64,000 nt of DNA from Drosophila persimilis (taxonomy: Eukaryota > Arthropoda > Insecta > Diptera > Drosophilidae): contig NW_020825326.1 in NCBI RefSeq assembly GCF_003286085.1, positions 2,294,001 to 2,358,000 on the forward strand, read 5' to 3'. Below are positions 1 to 9,019 of this stretch, in pieces (position 1 is the stretch's first letter; every line of letters starts with the position of its first letter). The position numbers and the translations under genes were made by a program. The notes under the pieces are model-generated. The model saw nothing but the letters and a program-made list of their open reading frames with translations, had not been told where the DNA came from and searched no databases.

Positions 1-121
1 ACAGCGGATGGACTAACGGGACTAATCTTATGCTCAAAACTCTTGAAGACAACAACATCAATATCAATAGACCTGAGGTTTTAAAATTGATTACTATTTT
101 TTTTGTTTCTAGGTTTAGTTT
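1..121. other. No feature seen
   Basis: AT-rich sequence with no open frame or repeat that I can support. It directly precedes the DINE-1 copy. Confidence 0.5.
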
Positions 122-527
122 TTATACCCTATACTCAAAATGAGTATTGGGGTATATTAGATTTGTGGTGAAAATGGATGTGTGCAACGTCCATAAGGAA
201 TCGTTTCCGACCCCATAAAGTATATATATTCTTGATCAGCATCAATAGCCGAGTCGATTGAGCCCTGTCTGTCTGTCCGTCCCCTTCAGCGCCTAGTGCT
301 CAAAGACTATAAGAGCTAGAGCAACGATGTTTTGGATCTAGACTTCTGTGATATGTCACTGCTAGAAGAATATTTCAAAACTTTGCCCCGCCCACTTCCG
401 CCCCCACAAAGGGCGAAAATATCTTTGTCGTGTCGCTTAATATTAGCGGCGTCTGCCGGAGGAGAGCCATACTGACTTAGTATCGGGTATAACTGTAGAG
501 TTGCGGTGTCCGCAGCAACTCACAACG
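122..527 (+). mobile_element. DINE-1/Helentron-like non-autonomous element, copy A
   Basis: The left tip carries the small palindrome ACTCAAAATGAGT. It is followed by the recurrent core with TTGATCAGCATCAATAGCCG, a CTGTCTGTCTGTCCGTCC pyrimidine tract and the AAAGACTATAAGAGCTAG segment. The right part carries TAATATTAGCGGC and GGAGGAGAGCCATACTGAC, ending in a TATCGGGTATAA tip and an imperfect hairpin at 498-521. The same blocks recur at 6629, 31640, 41756 (inverted) and 60636. This architecture is that of Drosophila DINE-1 (Helentron-associated) repeats, which move by rolling-circle replication and carry no protein. Family identity comes from recognition, not a database search. Confidence 0.8.
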
Positions 528-924
528 TTCCCCCTCGTTTTTTAATTTGTGTGATGACGAGAAAAAATACCAGAACAAAAAGAACCATTCTGTACCATAA
601 TGTACCATTAAAAGGAAGATAACTTACCTGTGGTATCTGCTACTTATTCATAGCTTTTCTGACAAACAAGTCTATCCGACCTCAAGGTATTAGATTAAAA
701 ATGGAACATTTTTCCATTTTGTGTTAGAGGTATCATTTTATCATCATTATATCATTTTAGAGGTATTGGAATGAACAAATTCTATGATATAGTTTATAGA
801 GAAATTGACTTGCGAAAACCCTCTAAACAAGCACTCCACGAGGATAGCAACTGGGCAATGGACACGCTCCTAAAAACTATTAATATTTTGGCATGCTATT
901 GTCAGAAATAATGCAGTGCCTAAC
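528..924. other. AT-rich spacer, nothing recognised
   Basis: No coding frame of note. It holds short imperfect repeats such as ATCATTTTA around 730-760. It separates DINE-1 copy A from the decayed coding remnant. Confidence 0.4.
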
Positions 925-1320
925 TAAGGCTGGTCCAGCGTTCCTCCTCCCCGACCTCCGCATTCCTTAGGCTCTTGGCAAGGTCACTCTCGTTGGACTC
1001 ATAGCCGTCCTATACCACAGACATCGCGGCCTTTAGCTCCGTCTTGAGGTCCTCGTCAAATGCAGATCTGGATCAATCTCGGCTGGCTTACCCTTGGCGT
1101 CAGACTCGAAGGGTAATATGGTTTCTTTTTCATAGCAAAGTCGGCGTGTGATACCCGCCTGTTTGCTAGCTTAGTTTTTGTCCGCTTGGCCTGCTGAACT
1201 TGTGGATGGGTTTCTTCGTAGAGTGTTGCAGCTTTGACTTGCTAGGCTGCCTTTCCCGAGCTACTACCTTTGGCTGCCTGGTATGTCTCGAATTGAGTTG
1301 TACAACTAAAATACTTGACA
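925..1320 (-). pseudogene. Decayed coding remnant, minus strand, unknown family
   Basis: Read on the minus strand, this stretch gives peptide-like segments that need frame changes to join. The first is a lysine-rich piece (about 1290-1160) containing KPIHKF. A middle piece contains ETILPFESDAKGKPAEIDPD. The last is an acidic, helical-looking piece containing FDEDLKTELKAAM and ESDLAKSLRNAEVGEEERW, with one in-frame TAG between them (about 1008-1012) and a frameshift near 1058-1062. The codon-like composition and charged amino acids argue for former coding sequence. It lies downstream of the NRDE2 homologue in the same orientation. I do not recognise the family; a degenerate gene duplicate or a transposon ORF are both possible. 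Confidence 0.35.
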
Positions 1321-1528
1321 GTTCTTGCCTAATTAATGGGAATTATGCCCGTTTTCCTCGTCTATTTATGTACCTGGTGCTATCATATCAAGCACTTGCT
1401 TGTGAAAAATTGTTCACAAATTATAAAATTGTAGGTACGACAATGTTCATGAAAAAGATTTAGATTTTGTGTATCAGAGTTTTTCTCACTAAAGGGACTG
1501 AAACTAAGTATGCTTAGGACACAGATGG

Positions 1529-1534
1529 TTTATT
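1529..1534 (-). terminator. Poly(A) signal AATAAA for the NRDE2 homologue
   Basis: The minus-strand AATAAA lies 26 bases past the TAG stop of the upstream gene. This spacing is normal for a compact Drosophila 3' end. Confidence 0.6.
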
Positions 1535-1559
1535 CTATGCGGAATAAAAAATACTAATG

Positions 1560-4500
1560 CTAAGAGTCTCTTAAAATGTCCAGCTCCTCAATCATGGCGT
1601 ATATGCGCAGCTGCTTCTCGATCATTACATCCTGCAGGTGTCCCAGCTCCTGTGGAACATACATGGCCCCATCCATGTAGAGGGCCTTGTCCCATGGGCA
1701 CTCGTCTAGGGCGGTCAGGAGGACCTCTTTGCTTCGATCAAAGCTGGTGTACTTGTCGGAAAGACAGCGGAGGTAGCAGCGCCAGTAGAGTGAGTTCCGC
1801 CTGAGGATCTGGTATTGCTCGGCTTCGATCTCCGATCGATTCACATTCGTCGGTAGAAAAGTCTCGAACACGTGAATCACCCGATTCCGTGCCGCTATCT
1901 CGAAGGCGACATTAAGATGAGGCACCTCCTGACCCACGGCAGCATCCTCAGATTGCTTCAAGTTAAGAACATAGCGGCAACGTGCAGCCAACACCAGATG
2001 GAGAACGGACAAGATGCCGCCCTTGGTGCGTATAAAGCGGGCTCGCTGCTTGTACCAGGGCAGCTTGTCAAAGTTTGCCCAGCGTCCGAGCAGGGCCATG
2101 TTGCGCGGGAACTCCTCCAATCCTTGCTCCACCAACTGCACTAGTTGCCTGCTGCTTCTTACAGTTGTTGGCTCCGTGGAGTCTTTGCCTACCATAGAGC
2201 TTGGAACCTGCAGAACTACCATGTACAACTCCAGCAGCTGCTCTCGCATGAACCGATGTCGCTCGCTGGTCAGGGCTTTGTCTCGGCTGAACTGGTCCTT
2301 TAGAAGACCGTGAAGGAGTTGATCAGCTTCGTCGGCACGGCTCAACAAGCACAGGGTTAGGCAGTGGCAGCGCAGCCCGAGCAGCAGCTTATTGGACGAA
2401 AAGAACTCCTCTAGAGCCATATTCGGGGGCGCGGCAATGAGTAGTTCAAGCTCCATCTGGATTACATTCATGCTGTTCTGAAGGGCCGCGGACTTATCAG
2501 CACTGTCTTCCGGATCAATAGGTGCATGCTTTTGCAGGCATACGCATATGAGCATTTCGAGGGCTTTCTTACGATCATTGCGCGAGATAAGCATCTCGGC
2601 GTAGATGACGTAGACGTGCATGAGATCTGGATTGTCGAGACTCTCATTGGAGCTTCTTTGCCAGTCGACTACGTGTTGGAACACGTTAAACGCTGGCGAC
2701 GGATCGTTGTTCCAGTCCAGGGCCTCGAACTCGAACATGGCCAGCTCCGTGAAGAAACGGGCAACGTGACGATTCTCCTCCAGGCGCAGCAGCTGTCGGA
2801 TGCGGTGTCGGACCTCCTTCAGGTACGCTTCGGTTAGCTTTTTCATGAGTTTGCGAATGACCAAGAGAAGCCGCTTGAACCGGAACCACAGCAGAATAAA
2901 AATTCTACGTGAGTTCTCCTCATGGGCAAAGGCCTCGCTACACTTGAGAAGCAAGCCGGAGACGGTATCCTCGTAGAGGTCGCTGCCTAAGAAGTGCGGC
3001 ATAAAGCTGGGCGTTACACTCATTTCTCGAGCCAGGTTGAGCAAGGCCACCGAGAAGTTACCGGTATGCTTGACGGAAGAGGTGTATGTGTGACGATCTG
3101 CCAGAACGGCCAGCATCATCTCGATCGCTTCTGACTCTCCAATCTGCTTGATCCGCGTGCACAAGCGATCAGCAAGACAGTGGCTGCGCACGACGGGAAT
3201 CTTGGTCACCTGCACGATCAGCAAATATAGATGCAGGCGATTGGTTTGCGACTTCAGGGGGTAGACATAGGAGCAGACATCTGCGCTAAACACTAGGCGC
3301 TCCGTATCGATCCCTTCATCTATTCCGGAGTTACCCCCCAGGGCAGGGTAGGGCAGATAGCAGTACGCCTGACGGAGCAGCTCTACGCGTGTCCATATCT
3401 CCGGGAGCGGCATGCCAGACTCCAGCACCACCTCCTCGAACTCAATAAGTGTATTCTCGCGTTCCGCCTCTGCAACCAGGCAGTCCACCTCCAGCCCCAT
3501 CACATTCATTTCCAGAGCCATCTTCAGCATGGCGAACATCCGGTTGCTGTGGCCCATCTGGCGCAGGAAGAGTGCACAGTTGTAAAACAATTTGAGCATT
3601 ATGGGGTCTGTGTCGAGGGTGTCAAACTTTTTGGTGGTATCCGTATGGCCAAGGTGCATGCGTCGCATGCTGTTTTCGTAGATGCGCAAAACATCATTAG
3701 CATTGCATCTGGCCATGGTACCCTGGGTGGCCATGATCAGGGCCGTCCACAGTGTGTACTCGAAGGGATTTCGTTCGAGCAATTGCTCAATTAACAGAGC
3801 GACCTAAAAAAGGAATAGTATTACTCTACAGCTGGTTTCCATGGCACTACTCACCTGACTGGCCGGATAGGTGGCAGAGGCCGTCTCGATGTACAGCTGG
3901 AGAAGCTCCTCGTTAGATGTATGCTGCTCGAGGGCTAGTTTCAGCGAGTGCAACTGCTGCTCGGAGACGGCCAGACGATTGGCCCTATCCGGATTACGGC
4001 CCAGGAGCTTGTGCTGCCGTATCCAGTGCTCCAATTGCTGGGGTTCCCTGGCAACCAGCACCCTGCACTCATTAAGCTCCGCCTGCAAATCGTCAATCTC
4101 CTCCGGCGACACTTTGCACTCTTTCGCGACATTTTTGCCATAGCGGCAGCTCTTCCAATCGACCTTCCGGCGGTGTACAATCCAATGAAAGTTCTGACTT
4201 GCATCCCTAAGCCGACCAAGCTTTAATTTGTAGCGGGGACGGGAGAGACGAGCCAGGCTCTTGATTGTCAGGTAACTGGGATTGTTCTGCTTGTCCACAT
4301 AGAAGCCATCGCTGGCATCGAACTCCAAGCGACGTAAGGGAATTGTTTCTTTCTGTTCCGGCGGCTGTGGGCTGCCCTCTCTCGAAGTGTCCTCATCCTC
4401 GCTGGAGGTATCTAATGGTGAGATATGCGATGTGGTTTTTTCAGCAGCTATCGCATGATTCTCCAGATCGAAACTTTTGTTGTTTTTCCAGCCCTCCGTT

Positions 4501-4610
4501 GTGACTTTATATCCGTCTGAGAATGTAGCTGCCTGTGTGGTTCCTTCAGTCGTTGTTTCTTTAACGGCTGGAGGCGGTTTCGATCCGCCATAGGCAGGAA
4601 ACAGTGACAT
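1560..4610 (-). CDS. NRDE2: NRDE2 homologue (nuclear RNA surveillance/RNAi factor), two exons
   Basis: Joining 4610-3855 and 3803-1560 gives a 999-residue protein. I start at the ATG at 4610 (MSLFPAYGG) because the frame upstream has only a GTG, and NRDE2 proteins begin with a similar M-x-LFPA motif. Residues 1-95 are Ser/Thr/Glu-rich and disordered. About residues 103-130 carry the conserved FYVD...YLTIKSLARLSRPRYK block, in the region that contacts the exosome helicase MTR4 in human NRDE2. From about residue 160 to the end are helical HAT/TPR-like repeats typical of the NRDE-2 family (for example LLQLYIETASATYP followed by NPFEYTLW). Length is close to the animal proteins. Known role of the family: nuclear; in worms it acts in nuclear RNAi, and in mammals it binds MTR4 and restrains exosome decay. 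There is no frameshift or internal stop, so I consider it functional. The family assignment rests on motif recognition. Confidence 0.9.
3804..3854 (-). other. 51-bp GT-AG intron in the NRDE2 homologue
   Basis: The donor is CAG|gtgagt and the acceptor is ttttttag|GTC on the minus strand, phase 0. Splicing joins ASQ to VALLIEQLLE and keeps the repeat register. The size is typical of short Drosophila introns. Confidence 0.9.
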
Positions 4611-4689
4611 TTTCACTAAATAGGCACTAATTAATATTTATTATAATAGCTTTGCATCTATTGTAATAAATGACAAAAACAATAAAATA

Positions 4690-4790
4690 AATACAGCTGT
4701 GGCGGCAAAATAACAGAGCTGGCGAAACATCGATTGTAACGTCAATGTCATCGATGTTTTTATAAATATCGATGTTTGTGCAATCTACAT
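4690..4790 (-). promoter_or_regulatory. DRE-like housekeeping promoter of the NRDE2 homologue
   Basis: Three ATCGAT-containing sites lie at about 4729, 4750 and 4768 (the last reads ATATCGATG, one base from the TATCGATA DRE). They sit 120-160 bp upstream of the start codon, with an E-box-like CAGCTG near 4695. Clustered DRE sites are characteristic of broadly expressed Drosophila genes; DREF or BEAF-32 binding is inferred. Confidence 0.55.
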
Positions 4791-5070
4791 TTATAGGCCA
4801 CTAACATTAGTACTTGTCGATAGTTGAGTCACTAGCCATGCAGTATATAGATATGCCAGTTCATGCAACGAACTCTGCGAAATGCACATCGAACTCGGAA
4901 AACTGAGTCCCAGGGTCTTCGGCTCTGGCTAACTTCGCGGAGGTAGAACCAGCCAGAAGAGCCACGTTTTGTATCTGTTAGTATAACACGCACAATATGT
5001 TTTCACAAAAAGATGGGATTGTATGCTTTTTTCGTTTTCAAAGTTCTGATGCTGGTTTGATTTCTGGTTT

Positions 5071-5190
5071 TTGTTGTTGCTCCAGCATATTTGAATGTAT
5101 GGATGCGAACGCATTCTCACGTACTTTGCGTGCGTGTTATTGTATTGCTGGCCGCTAGAACTAATATTTGAGTTTGGTTTTTGTTTTGAA
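5071..5190. repeat. Direct repeat, copy 1 of 2
   Basis: About 120 bp, running from a TTGTTGTTGCTCCAG start to GTTTGGTTTTTGTTTTG. It recurs diverged at 5781-5903. Both share ATATTTGAATG, GCATTCT, ACTTTG and CCGCTAGAACTAA in the same order. I do not recognise it as a transposon. Confidence 0.6.
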
Positions 5191-5199
5191 TCGACACAT

Positions 5200-5600
5200 A
5201 TTTACTTATTTGGTTAATAATATGGTTAGTCGAAAGATCAAATTAGTTAAGTATTTGTTTTGAGCATTTTATGTATATTTTAACTTTTCGCAAGTCATAA
5301 TTTTTTTAATATTTCAACCATAGTGTAAACAGAGAGTAACAATTGGGAGAAGCTAGCGAGAAAGCGCCAGCCGTCTAAACAATTAAATAATAAAGACAAA
5401 TTGAATTTCAATAGGGCAGTCAATGATATAGCGGATTATATGTATATTATAATTTATTAATTCTATACCTGGTACCCATTTTATTTTTTTATTGCTAATT
5501 ATATAGACATTCCAAACATGTTTATTGCATGTTTAAAAACGGGCTTTACCGGTCTTGTACACTTCTAGTATTAAATATAAAATAAGCGTGTAATTTTCAT
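5200..5600. other. AT-rich non-coding DNA
   Basis: No open frame or repeat supported. Confidence 0.4.
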
Positions 5601-5613
5601 CCCGCTTAGCCGA

Positions 5614-5680
5614 CGGTCACACTATAATTAAATTGTTATATTGAGGCTGTAGAAATATCGATGTTCGCTACTAGCGATGT
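5614..5680 (+). promoter_or_regulatory. Motif 1 plus DRE-like core promoter candidate
   Basis: CGGTCACACTA at 5614-5624 matches the Drosophila core-promoter Motif 1 (YGGTCACACTR) exactly. ATATCGATG at 5655-5663 and AGCGATGTTT follow. Motif 1 and DRE co-occur at housekeeping promoters. No intact gene follows in this window, so activity is uncertain. Confidence 0.45.
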
Positions 5681-5780
5681 TTCCCTTTTTTTTTAAATCA
5701 AAAATTTACAAAAAAGAAAAAAGTGCCTGCCCTGCTGGACTTTTTAATATATTTATATAATATATAGAATATAAAATGTT

Positions 5781-5903
5781 TTCTGTTGTGCTTCCAGAAT
5801 ATTTGAATGCATGGGTGCACATGCATTCTGACGAACTTTGTGTGTTGTTATGGTATTGATGCCCGCTAGAACTAAAGCTTGACTTTGGTTTTTGTTTGAG
5901 TCT
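5781..5903. repeat. Direct repeat, copy 2 of 2
   Basis: Diverged second copy of 5071-5190, same orientation, offset about 710 bp. This suggests an old local duplication of the sequence upstream of the NRDE2 homologue. Confidence 0.6.
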
Positions 5904-6315
5904 TCAGCTTATTGATGAACTGATCTGATCGAAACTAACTAAACAAAGCAAGGCCAGGGCGGGTGTGGGAGCGATACACTTGGGCGAGGAAAATAAAATA
6001 AAAGCTGTTATTTATTTGATTTATGCCACAAAATATGAAATATTGCAGTATTATAATTGCCCATATACATATATCCTTATTTTGGCCATGTTGTTGATAA
6101 ATGATACACATATTATGTAAACGACGTCGGTTCTTCTTTGTTAAACGCGTACAAAAAATTTATTTGAACGAAAATAATGATATATTCAAATATACGAGCT
6201 CAGGAAAAGGTAATGTGTATGTGTTCATAAATATATCCGGTTATTACATTTGTATATTGCATGGGGGTACTCGAAATTACAGCTGTCACTCATTCAAAAA
6301 ATAAAGGTGTTTTTT
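5904..6315. other. AT-rich non-coding DNA
   Basis: Nothing recognised. A 67-codon open frame at 6101-6304 has no recognisable domain and is probably chance. Confidence 0.35.
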
Positions 6316-6318
6316 TCA

Positions 6319-6361
6319 TCGGTATTTTTGCGGTATTTCTGAGGGTGATACGGTCACACTG
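6319..6361 (+). promoter_or_regulatory. Motif 6 plus Motif 1 core promoter candidate
   Basis: TCGGTATTTTT at 6319-6329 and CGGTATTTCT at 6331-6340 resemble Ohler Motif 6, and CGGTCACACTG at 6351-6361 is an exact Motif 1. This pair in this order is a recognised TATA-less Drosophila promoter arrangement pointing rightwards. Only a 25-codon ORF follows before the transposon cluster begins. Confidence 0.5.
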
Positions 6362-6383
6362 CTGCTCTCTTCGGCAATGAACA

Positions 6384-6461
6384 ATGAGTCGTAGTTTTGA
6401 AAGTCCTATAGAATGTGGGTATGGACAAGTGGCAAGGTTCGTGCGAAACTCATGCGTGTGA
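6384..6461 (+). CDS. Short ORF downstream of the Motif 6/Motif 1 promoter, unknown
   Basis: The first open ATG reading of any length after the candidate promoter encodes 25 residues beginning MSRSFESPIECGYGQ and then stops. A plausible splice donor (AAG|GTTCGT) falls inside it, so it could be a first coding exon cut off from the rest by the transposons inserted from 6629 onward. I do not recognise the peptide. It could also be chance. Confidence 0.2.
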   Translation: MSRSFESPIECGYGQVARFVRNSCV

Positions 6462-6466
6462 GGAAT

Positions 6467-6509
6467 ATATACCTTGAAGACAAAATCGCCGCTTTACTTC
6501 AAGGTATAT
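6467..6509. repeat. 13-bp perfect hairpin
   Basis: ATATACCTTGAAG (6467-6479) pairs with CTTCAAGGTATAT (6497-6509) across a 17-nt loop. Function unknown. Confidence 0.6.
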
Positions 6510-6628
6510 TAAGCGAAGGGGTAGATTTGACCTTGCATGCGTTCTATTTACTGCGCCGTTTTGCCTGTTGGCCATACCCTCTTTTTCCTCTCATTATGTT
6601 GCAAATGTGTAGTTACCGTGTAGTATGA

Positions 6629-6860
6629 TTATACCCGATTCTCAAAATGAGGTTAGGGGTATATTAGATTTGTGGTGAAAATGAATGTGTGGATCATCTA
6701 TAAGGAAGCGTTTCTGACCCTGGAAAGTATATATATTATTGATCAGCATTAATAGCCGATTCATTACCCAAGTCTGTTTGTCCGTCCCAATGAGCGCCTA
6801 TTGCTCAGAGACTTTATAGTCTCTAGCTAGAGCTATGGCACAATTTAAAAGTTTTCCAAG
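6629..6860 (+). mobile_element. DINE-1-like element, copy B (diverged, 3'-truncated)
   Basis: Starts TTATACCCGATTCTCAAAATGAGG and follows copy A block by block (GTATATATAT, TTGATCAGCATTAATAGCCG, TGTCCGTCCC, GCGCCTATTGCTCAGAGAC). It has many substitutions and loses the family after about 6840. Confidence 0.75.
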
Positions 6861-7091
6861 CCCCCATTCGGAATAATTAGCAATTCATTGTTTTCCTTAT
6901 AATTTTCATCCCAACTTCACAATTTTACATATGAATATCTTTACTAACCTACGCCTGCCTACCCAGCAAACCAAACGCTCACAAATGATATCGCATACGA
7001 GTCAAATGCGAGACTTAACCCGACAAACCGCTCGCATTCGGACCCGCATATGTATGATAGAAATAGGATACTTCCCAGCAAACCAACTAAC
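6861..7091. other. Spacer with TCGCA-rich motifs
   Basis: CCCAGCAAACCAA occurs twice (about 6962 and 7074) and CTCACAAATGATATCGC at about 6980 resembles motifs inside the next element. It may be a relic of a related insertion; no gene. Confidence 0.35.
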
Positions 7092-7422
7092 GTGCCTTTT
7101 GCGAGAGTTCCGCAAAATGCTCGCAAACGAGCTCGCTAGCGAGCTTGTGTACGAGCGATATGGTTTTGTGTCGCAAAACGCTCGCAAACGAGCCAAAAAT
7201 GAGCTCTACTTCTTATGTCGCAAAACGCTCGCAAACGAGCTCGCGAGCGAGCTTGTGTACGAGCGATATGGTTTTGTGTCGCAAAACGCTCGCAAACGAG
7301 CTCGCGAGCGGGAGTTTAACAATAGGAAAGAGCGCTGCGACTGTGCTGCCGGTCGAAAGCCAAAAAAAATCAAGCCTTCGTGTGCCTTCGGTCCGGCAAT
7401 TCTCCTTCGGCTTTGTGTTCAC
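7092..7422 (+). repeat. Left terminal inverted repeat with subrepeats
   Basis: 331 bp inverted relative to 9020-9303. It contains three or more copies of CTCGCAAACGAG, each a near-palindrome, and GAGCTCGCGAGCG segments. The inner part (CTGCCGGTCGAAAGCC, GGTCCGGCAATTCTCC) is nearly identical in the two arms. Confidence 0.8.
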
Positions 7423-7446
7423 AATTGTGTCGTTCAGTTTGTGGCA

Positions 7447-7710
7447 GTGAAAGTATCATTTATGATAGCTCGCAAAGGAATCGTTTGCGAGCCTTTTGCG
7501 ATATCATTTATGAGCCTTTTGCGATATCATTTATGAGTCGTTTTTGATATAAAATAATATCAAAAGGAATATTTTTTTCGAGCCCATAGCAGTATCAAAA
7601 AAGACTCATAAATGATATCGCAAAAGTCTCACAAATGATTCCTTTGCGAGCTATCATAAATGATATCGCAAAAGGCTCGCAAACGATGTCGCAAAAGGCT
7701 CGCAAAAAAT
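7447..7710. repeat. Internal imperfect palindrome of ATATCATTTATGAG / TCGCAAAAGG units
   Basis: The left arm (7447-7549) repeats TTTTGCGATATCATTTATGAG. The right arm (about 7597-7710) carries the inverted form CTCATAAATGATATCGCAAAA, with TGATTCCTTTGCGAGCTATCA matching TGATAGCTCGCAAAGGAATCG. It could be a nested foldback element using the same motif vocabulary as the TIRs. Confidence 0.65.
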
Positions 7711-7819
7711 AGTTTTTGCGAGAGTTTTTTGGTTCCCATTCCCATTTTGTTCCGTAATAAAAAATATTTTTAATTTGTAATATGAAATGAATTTAATGTA
7801 TATATGTAATATGTATGAA

Positions 7820-8784
7820 CTATGTACTAAAATTTAAGTTTTTTGCATCACTTTTTTCCAATCTGGCCTTTCGTTCCTGAGCATACTGGAAATATTTTTG
7901 AGTCGTATGGTCAAAATCCTGATCGTCGAGCGCAAACTTCTGTTTAAATGCATCTGTAGAAAATATAAAATATATTAAAAATTGGGGAATTACACAAGCT
8001 AAAATAGTAAAACTTACGTCGTAGTGCTAAAGTGGTTCGAAGTCCTCTTACACACTTTTTGGAATCTGTCCGACGCCAGGAGAAAAACTTCGCCACATCA
8101 TCGCTTATAATCTGTCGCCAGGAGCTCCTTATAAACTTATCAAACGTTTTTTCATTGATAGCGATTAAGTCCTTGATCTTGAGAAAAAAAATGAGATTAA
8201 TCAAAAGATTAACTCATAACATGTAAAAATTCTTACCAAGTTATTGAAAGCATGCTCTTCTTTAAGAGAATCTTCAAATGCTTCAAAGCCTTCTAGACTG
8301 GCCAGTGGTGAACGTGGTATTGTCAATTTTACGATGTTAGGCTCTCCGCACACTCGAGCCTTAATTGACGCGACTTCATTACGCAACGAAATAAGTTCCG
8401 CCCCCTGTCGATCAACTTTACCAATAATGGTTTTAATTTTTTTGTTGATGTCCTGCTGGTTTTCGATTATTTTTTTTTAGGTGGTTTAATATATCTGAAA
8501 ATATTTTAAATAAGTCTATTGAGCATGAAAATGTTTCATTGTATTACCATAATTATTGGACCGATTATTTGGAGCCGTATTAGATATGTCTGAAAATATA
8601 TTAAAACGAAAGCGTAAGGTAAAGCCGAAGGAAAGTCAATCAAAATGTTACCTGTTATTTGAGTATTTTCTGCTCCCATTTCCTCAAAATTAAAATTGTT
8701 CAAATTAACCTCAAAATCTCCAGTAGCTCTTTGCACGTGTCGAGCCTCTCCGATATATGTTCGGCTTTTTCTTTTGTAAGACAT
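7820..8784 (-). pseudogene. DUF4806-like protein gene of the TIR element, five exons, one frameshift
   Basis: The exons I infer are 8784-8652, 8589-8548, 8494-8237, 8177-8018 and 7953-7820. All junctions are GT-AG and the stop TAG is at 7822-7820. Exon 3 opens with a run of nine A's; one A fewer restores a continuous frame of 241 codons, so this copy is frameshifted there (or the run is miscalled). The protein would have a basic N-terminus (MSYKRKSRTYIGEARHVQ), an Asn-rich linker, a coiled coil (about residues 60-100), then a helical C-terminal domain with FEAFEDSLKEE, FDKFIRSSWRQII and FFSWRR...KKCVRGL. This pattern (aromatic/acidic helix, then F-x-W and a K..L.....A helix) fits pfam DUF4806, known from insect proteins and often mobile-element associated. 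Function is unknown. There is no DDE triad and no zinc finger. Confidence 0.65.
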
Positions 8785-9019
8785 TTTATTTCTTTTATTA
8801 ATAATGTACTTACCGATTGGCAGAAATTTCCTTTAAATGCGTAAGAGATGGTAGATATTTTTAACTTAGCACTGCACAGTTCGACGAAAATAATTGAAAT
8901 GACGGCGCAAGGAACGCACGCTTTATTTGCACTTGTTTCTAATGCTCGAAACATGTAAAAAAAGAAAAACACGAATGACTTTTCGACCACTAATCTGTCG
9001 ACACGTCATCTGTCGAGAC

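Noticed and set aside
1872..2313. Plus-strand ORFs within the NRDE2 homologue
   Set aside because: Antisense shadows of a conserved coding exon.
6931..7536. 201-aa ORF with repeated ANELASELVYERYGFVSQNA units
   Set aside because: It is a translation of the TIR subrepeats, which read open in several frames on both strands; not a protein gene.
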